Assembly: GCA_030600525.1 (NCBI GenBank)
Contig: JAUVLX010000013.1
Span: 1-24,236, forward strand
Source of the DNA: Desulfobulbus sp.
Lineage (GTDB): Bacteria; Desulfobacterota; Desulfobulbia; Desulfobulbales; Desulfobulbaceae
Reading direction: 5' to 3'
DNA: 24,236 nucleotides
The first letter of the stretch is position 1, and every line of letters begins with the position of its first letter. The notes below the pieces were generated by a model, which saw only the letters and a program-made list of their open reading frames with translations, made no database searches and had not been told where the DNA came from. Both the position numbers and the translations under genes were made by a program. Below, in pieces: positions 7,295 through 16,077 of the stretch.

Positions 7295-10200
7295 AATTTA
7301 TAGCTGATCTTCATATTCATTCCTTGTTTTCAAGGGCAACCAGTAAAGCGAGTAATCTCCCAGGACTAGCTGCCTGGGCAGCAGTAAAAGGGATTCAGGT
7401 CATCGGGACAGGTGACTTCACCCATCCTGAATGGTTTGCGCAGATTACAGAGCAATTAGAAGAAGCAGAACCAGGCTTTTTTAAATTAAGCCAAAGCTAC
7501 CACGCAATTGAAAACTCTCTGCCGGGTGATTTGCGTCCGCAAATCCCGTTAAGCGATATTCGTTTTGTCTTAACCTCAGAGATTAGCTCTATCTACAAAA
7601 AAAATGACAAGGTGCGTAAAAATCATAATCTTTTGTTTGCACCAGACTTGGCGAGTGTTCGTCGCATTAATCGTACTCTAGGCAATATTGGTAATCTCCA
7701 TTCCGATGGACGCCCCATATTAGGGCTTGATGCTAAAATATTGTTGGAAATTGTTCTTGAGCAGGCTCCCCAGGGATTTTTAGTGCCAGCCCATGTGTGG
7801 ACCCCATGGTTTTCTCTTTTTGGATCTAAATCCGGATTTGATAGGATCGAGGAATGTTTTGAGGAGCTTACTCCTCACATTTTCGCCCTTGAAACAGGTC
7901 TTTCTTCTGACCCGGAAATGATCAGAAGAATTTCAGCCCTTGACCGTTATACCCTTATTTCAAACTCAGACTGCCATTCGCCTGCGAAGTTAGGCCGAGA
8001 GGCCAATGTTTTTTCTACTGGTTTTGATTATTATTCTATGCGGGAAGCTATGCAATCTCCAGTTGATGAAAAAGGAGAAAAGGTTTTTGAGTCCACTGTT
8101 GAATTTTATCCTGAAGAGGGGAAGTATCACTGCGACGGCCATCGTAAATGCAGCATCTGTTTTGAACCCTGGGAAACAAAAGAAAATAATAGCCGTTGTC
8201 CAGTATGTAACAGGCCGCTCACTGTGGGTGTACTGAGCCGGGTCTTGGACCTGGCTGATCGCGAGAAACCACAATACAATGATCATGATCCAGCTGTGCA
8301 TAGTTCTATTCCCTTACCAGAGGTACTAAGCGAACTGCTCGGAGTTGGACCTGCCACCAAAAAAGTTGCTGCAGCCTATGCCAAGTTAATAACCCTTTTT
8401 AAATCTGAATTTTCACTTTTACTAGACGTCCCCATTGAGGATATCGTGCGTAAATCCACTCCACTTATCGGAGAAGCTGTTCGTCGGATCAGGGAAAATG
8501 AAGTAATCAGGACTCCAGGCTATGATGGAGAATTCGGTGTTATAAAGGTTTTTGCCGAAGGAGAACGTGACAAAATTGCCGGTCAACTCAACATGTTTGC
8601 GCCGCTTGTGCGTACCAAAAAGAGAAAAAAAGAGGGAAAGGTACAGACTCCTCCATCTCCAACGGCTACCAAGGTCGTAAAAAAAAAGCTGCAAAAGCTC
8701 AACCCTGAGCAACAGGCAGTTGTTGATGATACTGCTGAGGTAGTGGTTGTCAAGGCAGGGCCAGGAACAGGAAAAACCCATGCATTAGTGCAACGGGTAG
8801 CAAGGGTTGTTAAAGAGCATGACCAACCATGTACTGTAATTTCATTTACGAATAAAGCAGCAGACGAGGTGAGGGGACGAATAGAGCAAACTATTGGTCC
8901 CTGTCGCAGGTCGGTACAAGTTCATACCTTTCATGGGTACTGTCTTTATTGGCTTCGCAGATATAATCCGTCACTGCAACCTCTTGGCCCGAGAAAACGA
9001 TACCAGATATTGCAGACACTCTATCCTGATGTTGAGACGCCCAAACTGCAGCAACTTTCCCAAGAGATTATGTTATCAATTTCTTATTCAGCTCAGAGGG
9101 AAAACTATCTAGCGTACCTTCATGCAAATAACTCTATAGATCTTGATACCATCATTCCTTTTGCTTTGGAGATGCTTAAGGAGGAAGGTGAGGCGTGTCT
9201 GGAAATGCGAATCCAGACCGGCCATCTGTTTGTGGATGAATTTCAGGATATCAACCAGGACCAGTATGATTTGGTCTGTTCTTTGGCTCAAACCTCTCCT
9301 GTGTTTATCATCGGCGATCCCGATCAGGCGATCTACGGTTTTCGTGGTGCTGATTCTTCTTGGTTTCAACAGTTTATCGATTTACGTCAGGCCAGTTGCC
9401 ATCAACTTGTACAAAATTACCGTAACAGTACGCATATTATGGAGGCAGCTGAGCAGGTTATTGGCAATAACAGGGAAAGAACTTTTATTATGCCCATGCT
9501 GGCTGCTTCTACGGGTACCGGGCGCTTGTATCTGCAACCGTGTACGACTCCCACTCAGGAGGCCCACTGGATAATTGAACAGATCGAAGTTTTGGTAGGT
9601 GGTACTTCGCATCGGGAAATAGAGAAAATTGAGATGTTGGAAGAGGCAACGTATTCTCTGCAGGATATCGGAATCCTGTTTAGGACATCACATCAGATGC
9701 AAGTTGTCAGTAAAATCATGGCAAAACATGGAATCCCTTTTCAAACCGTTGATCTTAAAGCCTTTTATACTCGATCTGAAATGAGGCCACTTTATTGGGC
9801 GTTATTACTTTTGGCTGGCCTGGCTGATGTTGAACAGCAGCTTTTTTTGTTTGGCCAGGAGAAAGGAGTCGGCGACAATATGGTAAATATTGTACGGTAC
9901 CACCTGTATAAAGATAATCAGGAAACAGGTACTTTACTTGAGCTTGATCCCTCGTCAATCGTTCAGGAAAAAATACGGTTACGGGTGCGTGCTTTTCAAC
10001 TATTTTTTACCCAATTGGAGCAGTTTGTTTATTCAACCGAGTCGTTAGCAGATGTTATTGACCGGCTTGCCTTGTATTATAAGGTGGATAAAGAGGTGGG
10101 TGATATACAAAGACTACAGAATTTATCACTTAATTACGGACAAACTATACGTGATTTCGGTCAGTATTTATTGCGTTATAGTGATTCGATTATTTATGAT

Positions 10201-10572
10201 GATAAGGCTGAATGCGTGACCCTTTCTACTATGCATGCTGCAAAAGGATTGGAGTATAAGGTCGTTTTTATTGCTGGCGCGGAACAGGGTCTTATACCTC
10301 TTTATCCCAGAAAACCATTGGCAGAAGATGCTTTGATAGATCATGTTGAAGAAGAACGACGGCTATTTTATGTTGCAATGACCCGTGCAATCGATATGCT
10401 TTATTTTTCGTATGTTCGCTCAAGAACTCTCTACGGCCAGAAGATGCAAGCCATCGAGCCGTCCCAGTTTATTAGTGAAATACCGACTTCGTCTTTTACG
10501 AAGATAAAGGGCGGTGGGAAACCTCGGAAAAAGAAAGCTCACCACAACCGACAACTTTCTCTTTTTACATGA
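7291..10572 (+). CDS. EndoQ-type PHP endonuclease fused to a UvrD/Rep-family helicase
   Basis: One 1093-residue chain with two DNA repair modules. Residues 1-436 resemble endonuclease Q, which nicks DNA 5' of deaminated bases. They show PHP metal motifs DLHIH (6-10), GTGDFTHP (39-46), PAHVWTPWFSLFGSKSGF (166-183) and SDCH (226-229), a zinc cluster (C287, C290, C303, C306, preceded by DGHRKC) and a helix-hairpin-helix LLGVGPATKKVA (349-360). After a basic linker (437-468) comes an SF1A helicase: motif I AGPGTGKT (489-496), II VDEFQD (648-653), III GDPDQAIYGFRG (675-686), V TMHAAKGLEYK (980-990) and VI EEERRLFYVAMTRA (1020-1033). QLNMF (432-436) and the terminal QLSLF (1088-1092) resemble beta-clamp-binding pentapeptides. 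GTG at 7291 has GAGG upstream and overlaps nadD's stop. Domain calls are strong; the joint activity is inferred. Confidence 0.93.
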   Translation: MKFIADLHIHSLFSRATSKASNLPGLAAWAAVKGIQVIGTGDFTHPEWFAQITEQLEEAEPGFFKLSQSYHAIENSLPGDLRPQIPLSDIRFVLTSEISSIYKKNDKVRKNHNLLFAPDLASVRRINRTLGNIGNLHSDGRPILGLDAKILLEIVLEQAPQGFLVPAHVWTPWFSLFGSKSGFDRIEECFEELTPHIFALETGLSSDPEMIRRISALDRYTLISNSDCHSPAKLGREANVFSTGFDYYSMREAMQSPVDEKGEKVFESTVEFYPEEGKYHCDGHRKCSICFEPWETKENNSRCPVCNRPLTVGVLSRVLDLADREKPQYNDHDPAVHSSIPLPEVLSELLGVGPATKKVAAAYAKLITLFKSEFSLLLDVPIEDIVRKSTPLIGEAVRRIRENEVIRTPGYDGEFGVIKVFAEGERDKIAGQLNMFAPLVRTKKRKKEGKVQTPPSPTATKVVKKKLQKLNPEQQAVVDDTAEVVVVKAGPGTGKTHALVQRVARVVKEHDQPCTVISFTNKAADEVRGRIEQTIGPCRRSVQVHTFHGYCLYWLRRYNPSLQPLGPRKRYQILQTLYPDVETPKLQQLSQEIMLSISYSAQRENYLAYLHANNSIDLDTIIPFALEMLKEEGEACLEMRIQTGHLFVDEFQDINQDQYDLVCSLAQTSPVFIIGDPDQAIYGFRGADSSWFQQFIDLRQASCHQLVQNYRNSTHIMEAAEQVIGNNRERTFIMPMLAASTGTGRLYLQPCTTPTQEAHWIIEQIEVLVGGTSHREIEKIEMLEEATYSLQDIGILFRTSHQMQVVSKIMAKHGIPFQTVDLKAFYTRSEMRPLYWALLLLAGLADVEQQLFLFGQEKGVGDNMVNIVRYHLYKDNQETGTLLELDPSSIVQEKIRLRVRAFQLFFTQLEQFVYSTESLADVIDRLALYYKVDKEVGDIQRLQNLSLNYGQTIRDFGQYLLRYSDSIIYDDKAECVTLSTMHAAKGLEYKVVFIAGAEQGLIPLYPRKPLAEDALIDHVEEERRLFYVAMTRAIDMLYFSYVRSRTLYGQKMQAIEPSQFISEIPTSSFTKIKGGGKPRKKKAHHNRQLSLFT

Positions 10573-10573
10573 C

Positions 10574-12262
10574 ATGAAAGATCAGGCCGAACAGATTGCG
10601 TACCTTGAATCAGAACTGATTCAACTCAAGCAACAAAATGCACAGCTGATAAAACAAGTCAGGCAGGCGGACAGTGCCAGTAAGGCAAAATCAGATTTTC
10701 TCGCCATGATTAGCCACGAGATCAGGACGCCTATGAATGGAGTTATCGGGCTGAGTAAACTCCTTTTAGGAACAGTGCTTGAACCTCGACAGCGTGATTT
10801 TGCAGAACTCATTCAAGGCTCTGCAAAGAGCCTGTTATCTTTGATCAACAGCCTGCTAGATTTTAGTAAAATCGAAGCAGATAAAATGATCCTGGATATT
10901 GATAAGTTTGATATTCGGCTTCTGGCAGAGGAGTTGATTTCCCTTTACGCTGTTACCGGCAAGCAGAAAGGACTTTCCCTTCACCTGTCACTTGATGAAC
11001 AGTTAGCCCGAAGTTACAGAGGTGACGCATATCGCCTTCGGCAGATAATCGTCAATTTGCTTGGCAACAGTATTAAATTTACAGAAAAAGGGAGTGTGTT
11101 TCTTACCATAAAAAAAGAAGGGGTTGCTGGTGAGAAAGATGTCTTGTATCTCACTGTTCGGGATACAGGGATTGGGATTGCCCCAGACATGATTGACTCC
11201 CTCTTTCAGCCCTTCACTCAGGCCGATTCATCTTCAACCCGTAGATTTGGTGGAACAGGCCTGGGTTTGTCCATCTGCGCGAAACTGGTCCGGTTAATGG
11301 GGGGTCAAATAGGGGTGAAATCCACAAGCCAAGACGGGAGCATCTTTTGGTTTAGGATCGTACTGCAACCGTCAGGCGAGGCCGTCAAAAGTAGTCAGGC
11401 AGTAAAAACACCTGCTACCCAGCTTACACTCCCTCAACAAAAGCAGCATTCGCTACCAGCTTACCCGTTGGAAAAAGAAGTACCGTCTTTTAATATACTT
11501 ATTGTTGACGACGATAATACTAACAGAATAGTGATGGAAGAGATCTTTCGTTCATCCACGGTTAACCTCTTTTTTGCGTGTAATGGTGAGGTTGCGGTCA
11601 ATATGTGTAGAGAAAGACATTTTCATCTAATTTTTATGGATTGTCAAATGCCGATTATGGACGGGTTTGAGGCCACTAAAATTATCCTTACCCCGGATCA
11701 TGGAAAAAATGAGAGGGATTTACCCGCTATCATTGCCTTGACTGCTGACGCGACCCTTCAAACCAAAGATAAATGTTACGACGTGGGCATGGTGGATTAC
11801 CTGGTAAAACCTATCGATTTTCATAAATTACTCATGGTGCTTAAAACGTGGCTCCCAGAGGTCGATATTCCCGCACTTAGAGTGAATGGACAGGGAGAAA
11901 ATACGGAACAGCAGCAGGATGGGCAGCAACTTGTTGTCATTAATCTAGCCTCGTTTGAACGCCTGAAGCACCATGTCGGAAATATAGATCACGTTGCACA
12001 TGTTTTTGTTAAATCCATAGAGGCTCGGCTTGTCGAATTGGTAGAGACCGTACAGCAAAAAGATGCAAAAGGAGCCCAGAAAATTGCTCATACCTTGAAA
12101 GGGAGTAGCAGCCAGATCGGTGCAGATGAGCTGGTAAGGCTTTGTTTACTGGTTGAAAGAGCAGGCAAAAATGAGCAAGTGCTGCAAATAGAACGTTTGC
12201 TGCCTAAAATGCGAACTGCAGTCAAAGATGTTGCGGATTTTTTTAAGGAACAACTTGATTAA
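10574..12262 (+). CDS. Hybrid sensor histidine kinase (HisKA-HATPase-REC-Hpt), soluble
   Basis: A cytoplasmic multi-step phosphorelay kinase. From ATG 10574 the order is a short coiled coil (residues 1-35), HisKA with phospho-acceptor H48 in SHEIRTPMNGV, an ATPase domain (N-box NLLGNSIKF, G1 DTGIGI, G2 GGTGLGLS), a receiver domain with acceptor D356 in FMDCQMPIMDG, and a C-terminal Hpt domain with H506 in AHTLKGSS. There is no membrane segment, PAS or other recognisable sensor domain, so the signal must come through the coil or a partner protein. ATG 10574 lies one base after the helicase stop; the open frame runs 20 codons further upstream to a GTG inside the helicase gene, but that start seems less likely. 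No ribosome-binding sequence is seen, which favours translational coupling to the helicase. Confidence 0.93.
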   Translation: MKDQAEQIAYLESELIQLKQQNAQLIKQVRQADSASKAKSDFLAMISHEIRTPMNGVIGLSKLLLGTVLEPRQRDFAELIQGSAKSLLSLINSLLDFSKIEADKMILDIDKFDIRLLAEELISLYAVTGKQKGLSLHLSLDEQLARSYRGDAYRLRQIIVNLLGNSIKFTEKGSVFLTIKKEGVAGEKDVLYLTVRDTGIGIAPDMIDSLFQPFTQADSSSTRRFGGTGLGLSICAKLVRLMGGQIGVKSTSQDGSIFWFRIVLQPSGEAVKSSQAVKTPATQLTLPQQKQHSLPAYPLEKEVPSFNILIVDDDNTNRIVMEEIFRSSTVNLFFACNGEVAVNMCRERHFHLIFMDCQMPIMDGFEATKIILTPDHGKNERDLPAIIALTADATLQTKDKCYDVGMVDYLVKPIDFHKLLMVLKTWLPEVDIPALRVNGQGENTEQQQDGQQLVVINLASFERLKHHVGNIDHVAHVFVKSIEARLVELVETVQQKDAKGAQKIAHTLKGSSSQIGADELVRLCLLVERAGKNEQVLQIERLLPKMRTAVKDVADFFKEQLD

Positions 12263-12470
12263 CATCTCTTATATTTCGTAGAATGTATTAATCGTTAAAT
12301 AAAAAACTGCTACCAAACATGTCAGCGCACCATCATAGTCGATTTTTATGCACGTTCTGATTGAAAAGGTACCATGAAACTCCCTGACAAAAAAATATTA
12401 TTTTACTCGCAGATACAATGCTTACCGCCAACAATGCGCAGTCATTGGCATCAATAGGAATAATTACACT

Positions 12471-13811
12471 ATGAGTGCATCCTTTTTTCCTGAGATTAGT
12501 CCGCGAATTTTGATTGTTGATGATGATGAAGTGATCCGGATTCTTCTTCGCCAATTTTTGGAAAGCGAACAGTATACGGTTGATGAAGCTGTTGATGGTT
12601 ATGGCGCCCTTGATTGTCTGGGTAAGAAAACCTATGACATGGTTATTCTAGATATTGCTATGCCTGGAATTGATGGGCCCACGGTCTGTGAAAATATCGC
12701 AACCTCTTTTGTCAATCCTCCACCGGTATTGATGATCACTGCCGTTGATGATGATGAAGCAACGATTGATCGCTCTTTTAGTGCTGGTGCGGTTGATTAT
12801 ATCCGAAAACCCATCCGTTGGCCGGTTCTGAAAAATCGTATTCGGTATATCCTAGGGTCGCATCGTTCTAAAATTGAGCAGGAGCTATTGTCCAAAAAAT
12901 ATGAAATGATTCTTGATGCAGCTGCCAATGGGATATGCGGGGTTAATGCAGAAGGAATAATCAGTTACATTAACCCGGTTGGTTTGAAAATGTTTGAGTG
13001 TGAGGAAAGCGAGGTCACCGGTCGCCAATATATGTCTATTTTCAGACTTTCCACCCCGGGCAGTGATGACTTCAGCGTTGATTGCTGCCCTTTCTTTCAT
13101 GATACTGAAAATGTTAGTCCGGTGCACTTTGATGAAGCACATTTAATTCGTAGTGACGAGACCAGTTTCCCCGTGGAGTTTTCAGCAACACCTATTATCC
13201 AGCGGGGTAAACTCCGTGGTGGGGTTTTGGTGTTTCAAGATATCACCGAACGTCAGGAGGCAGCAGAACTCATTCGCTATATGGCAAACTATGATACCTT
13301 GACCAATTTGCCTAACCGTAATTACTTTAGGCGACGTTTACCCCAGGCCATTTCGCTGGCAAAAAGGTATGATCGACTCTTATGTTTGCTTTTTATTGAT
13401 CTTGATCGATTTAAGCCTATCAATGATACTTATGGGCATGGCATTGGTGACCTTGTTTTGGTGCAAGTAGCGGAAAGATTGAGATCCACCTTACGCTCAT
13501 CTGATTCGGTCTGCCGTCTAGGGGGGGATGAATTCGTCATTCTTTTGGAAAGTACGGAAACAGCAGAGGGCGCAAGTCATGTTGCACAGAAGGCCATTGA
13601 ATTGCTCAATGAACCCATTGAAGTAGAAAATCACATTTGCTACATCGGTGCAAGTATCGGGATATCAGTGTTCCCTGAGGATTGCCAAAACGCTGAAACT
13701 ATGTTGCGTCATGCAGATATTGCGATGTATCAGGCCAAAAAGAACGGGCGTAACTGCTGGTGTTTCTATGATGAGAAAGGGCCGGTAGAAAAAGGCAAGA
13801 TTCGATCATAA
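12471..13811 (+). CDS. Response regulator diguanylate cyclase (REC-PAS-GGDEF)
   Basis: Makes the second messenger cyclic di-GMP from two GTP when activated. A receiver domain (residues about 12-125) carries acidic residues VDDDE, phospho-acceptor D61 in ILDIAMPG and K113 in RKP. A PAS domain (about 143-262) ends in DITERQEAAE. The GGDEF domain (about 274-436) has intact GGDEF at 351-355. An RSSD motif (342-345) lies exactly five residues before it, the position of the product-binding inhibitory site, so feedback control is expected. The upstream hybrid kinase ends in an Hpt domain and could phosphorylate this receiver. The genes are separated by 208 bases without a clear promoter. The ATG has AGGA somewhat far upstream. 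A hairpin follows directly after the stop. Confidence 0.95.
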   Translation: MSASFFPEISPRILIVDDDEVIRILLRQFLESEQYTVDEAVDGYGALDCLGKKTYDMVILDIAMPGIDGPTVCENIATSFVNPPPVLMITAVDDDEATIDRSFSAGAVDYIRKPIRWPVLKNRIRYILGSHRSKIEQELLSKKYEMILDAAANGICGVNAEGIISYINPVGLKMFECEESEVTGRQYMSIFRLSTPGSDDFSVDCCPFFHDTENVSPVHFDEAHLIRSDETSFPVEFSATPIIQRGKLRGGVLVFQDITERQEAAELIRYMANYDTLTNLPNRNYFRRRLPQAISLAKRYDRLLCLLFIDLDRFKPINDTYGHGIGDLVLVQVAERLRSTLRSSDSVCRLGGDEFVILLESTETAEGASHVAQKAIELLNEPIEVENHICYIGASIGISVFPEDCQNAETMLRHADIAMYQAKKNGRNCWCFYDEKGPVEKGKIRS

Positions 13812-13812
13812 A

Positions 13813-13855
13813 TTTCCTGATTCAAAAATGGACGGAATCTCTTTGAATCAGGAAA
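13813..13855. terminator. Hairpin between convergent genes, probably a two-way terminator
   Basis: A perfect 14-base-pair stem (TTTCCTGATTCAAA at 13813-13826 with TTTGAATCAGGAAA at 13842-13855) with a 15-base loop lies between the convergent cyclase and CBS genes. On the minus strand it is followed by TTTATG; neither side has a long T-run, so efficiency is uncertain, but position and symmetry fit a shared terminator. Confidence 0.75.
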
Positions 13856-13864
13856 AACAAACCA

Positions 13865-14320
13865 TTATTTCTTTTGGGCGATTGTCCGGATAATATCGGT
13901 CTGCCCAATGACGCCCACCAAGTCTTTTCCTTCAAGTACTGGCAAGGTGTGAACCTTTTTTTCTGCCATTAATGTTGCCAATTCATCAAGCGGTGTATCT
14001 GGAGAAACAGTGACGATCTCATAGGAACAGATATCGCTAACATGAGAGCCGGATATTTTTTTCATTTCTGCTTCCATTTTGTTAGGTCGCTCCAAAAAAA
14101 GAAATGAATCAAGAATGGCCACCGCCGTGGGAATATGGACTTTTTTGTTTTGAAAAATTAAATCACTTTCGGTTACCACGCCAACTACCTGATTTGCATC
14201 GTCAACGACAGGAGCACCATTGATCTTATGGGTAATAAGGGTTACTGCAAGGTCACGAACCGAATCCGATTCATTTACAACGATGACCTCATGACTCATG
14301 ATATCTTTTGCTTTTAACAT
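13865..14320 (-). CDS. CBS-domain pair protein
   Basis: A small cytoplasmic protein of 151 residues made only of two CBS motifs: KAKDIMSHEVIVVNESDSV with APVVDDANQVVGVVTESDL, and VSDICSYEIVTVSPDTPL with TLPVLEGKDLVGVIGQTDI. CBS pairs bind adenosine nucleotides such as AMP, ATP, NAD or SAM and act as sensors. No effector domain is attached, so the partner is unknown. The start ATG has a strong AAGGAG sequence upstream. It follows the NAD(P)HX repair gene after 28 bases on the same strand, so the two are probably co-transcribed; a nucleotide-sensing link with nicotinamide cofactor repair is possible but only inferred. Confidence 0.92.
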   Translation of the reverse strand: MLKAKDIMSHEVIVVNESDSVRDLAVTLITHKINGAPVVDDANQVVGVVTESDLIFQNKKVHIPTAVAILDSFLFLERPNKMEAEMKKISGSHVSDICSYEIVTVSPDTPLDELATLMAEKKVHTLPVLEGKDLVGVIGQTDIIRTIAQKK

Positions 14321-14348
14321 CTTTTCTCCTTTGAAGGATCAGCTTCGA

Positions 14349-15959
14349 TTATTGTAACGAAAATTTGGTTTGCAAGTGTAAAATACGTCCAATAGCTTTT
14401 GGAAGCATCAAGGCAACCTGGGAAGCGGTAAAACCGTAAGGCTGTTTTTTTGCGAGCAAGTCGCCACTTACTCCGTGTATATGAACTCCAATACAGGCGG
14501 CCTCCCATGGTTCGTATCCTTGCGCCAACAGACTTCCTATCAGGCCGGAAAGAACATCGCCCATCCCTCCAGTTCCCATGCCTGGGTTGCCAGAGGTGTT
14601 AATGCACCATTGTCCCTGATTGGAGGCGATAACGGTCCCGGCGCCTTTAAGCACGGTAATTACAGGAAGATCATGCGGCATATTTTTCATCGTCTCTGCC
14701 CATTGCGCGGCATTGAGTCGATCTGCTTGTATTAATGGCACCGTAGTATTGATGAGCCGTGCCATTTCACCGGGGTGGGGAGTGAAAATCCTTGGCCCGG
14801 CAGGACTGGAGAGAGACACAGGGTGTGCAGCCAGAGTATTTATAGCGTCTGCATCCAATACCATGGGCAGGCTGCACTCTTTGTATAGGCGGAGGACAAG
14901 CTCGACGGTCTGGTCTTCCATCCCCATTCCTGGACCGATAACAAGGGCGTTCTTACCTTTAATGAGTTCAGTGATCTGTTGATAATCGGCAATCGAAAAT
15001 GTCGAGTTTGAAGCAGGCAGCGGAACGGTCATCGCCTCTAAAAGAGATGTCTCAAATATCGGGTTCAGATCGTGTGGTACGCCCAAGGTGACCAGACCGC
15101 AGCCACTATGCAGACTGCCTTTGGCACTTAATATAGCCGCTCCTGTTTTTCCAGTTGAGCCTGCAAGGACGAGCAGGTGCCCGTTACTTCCTTTATGTCC
15201 CGCTGTGGCTTTTTTTCTTATTTTTGGCAATGTTGTCCCATCAAGTGCAAAGCCTGTCACACCGACCGGGTCATGCAAGAAGGGAGGAATACCAATATCA
15301 ACCGTTTTGAGTCGGCCAATACCATCGCCTCCATGGTGTAAATGTCCAGGTTTGGGTAGCCCGTAGGTGACGGTCAAGTCAGCTCGGACAGCACCACCCA
15401 AAATTTGTCCTGTATCACTGTGCATGCCTGATGGAATGTCAGCTGAGACAACATAGAACTGGTGGTCTTGGCGTAGAGTATTTATAAGGGTTAGCGCGTC
15501 GAAGAAGTGGCCGTGGACCTTTCTGCAGAGACCTGTTCCAAAAACAGCATCAACAATAGAGTGTATCGTTTTTTCCCTGTGTAAGTCTATGATGGTTTTT
15601 TGAGCAGCTCGAAGACTTTCGACTGTGTCTACGACCGTGTAGTGAATTCCCCAGTGTTTGCTGATTAAAAAATTATGTCCCGCATCGCCGGTAAGTTCGG
15701 TTGGATCGACAAGGAAAAATATATGTGGAACAGCACCGCGGTTAAAGACTGTGCGTGCAATGACAAGACCATCGCCTCCATTATTACCAGGACCGACAAA
15801 GATAACCACATGCTTTCCTGCTACCTTGCCGATAGTCTTTTCCAGGCAATCAACGGTACATCGACCGGCTATCTCCATCAGCACCATTCCTGGTACCTGG
15901 AGTTCTTCTATGGTCCTCCTGTCAAGTTCGCGCATTTGCTGGGTAGTTGCAAGTTTCAT
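14349..15959 (-). CDS. nnr: Bifunctional NAD(P)H-hydrate epimerase / ADP-dependent dehydratase
   Basis: Repairs hydrated, damaged NADH and NADPH. The N-terminal YjeF-type epimerase half (about residues 1-215) interconverts the R and S hydrates, with VGPGNNGGDG (55-64) and the DIPSGMHSDTG segment. The C-terminal ribokinase-like half dehydrates the S form using ADP, with GSNGHLLVLAGS, GPGMG, LDADAINTL, FTPHPGEM and GTGGMGDVLSG (from about 462). I use ATG 15959, giving 536 residues that begin MKLATTQQMRELDRRTIEE as in relatives; a GTG at 15974 is also in frame. In the N-terminal LMEIAGR the usual asparagine of the LMENAGR motif is isoleucine, a difference also tolerated in some animal relatives. 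Confidence 0.96.
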   Translation of the reverse strand: MKLATTQQMRELDRRTIEELQVPGMVLMEIAGRCTVDCLEKTIGKVAGKHVVIFVGPGNNGGDGLVIARTVFNRGAVPHIFFLVDPTELTGDAGHNFLISKHWGIHYTVVDTVESLRAAQKTIIDLHREKTIHSIVDAVFGTGLCRKVHGHFFDALTLINTLRQDHQFYVVSADIPSGMHSDTGQILGGAVRADLTVTYGLPKPGHLHHGGDGIGRLKTVDIGIPPFLHDPVGVTGFALDGTTLPKIRKKATAGHKGSNGHLLVLAGSTGKTGAAILSAKGSLHSGCGLVTLGVPHDLNPIFETSLLEAMTVPLPASNSTFSIADYQQITELIKGKNALVIGPGMGMEDQTVELVLRLYKECSLPMVLDADAINTLAAHPVSLSSPAGPRIFTPHPGEMARLINTTVPLIQADRLNAAQWAETMKNMPHDLPVITVLKGAGTVIASNQGQWCINTSGNPGMGTGGMGDVLSGLIGSLLAQGYEPWEAACIGVHIHGVSGDLLAKKQPYGFTASQVALMLPKAIGRILHLQTKFSLQ

Positions 15960-16077
15960 GGTGATGTATAACACCTTGGGTTTAAGGATTATTTATGCAG
16001 AGCATTTCAATCAATGGAAGCGGTATTGGTTATCTGGTATTTTTTTCAATGTTTTCAGAATCAGATGCAGCTTTGTT

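Noticed and set aside
10514..10573. GTG start for the hybrid kinase inside the helicase gene
   Set aside because: The added 20 residues have no domain character, and the ATG one base after the helicase stop fits translational coupling better.
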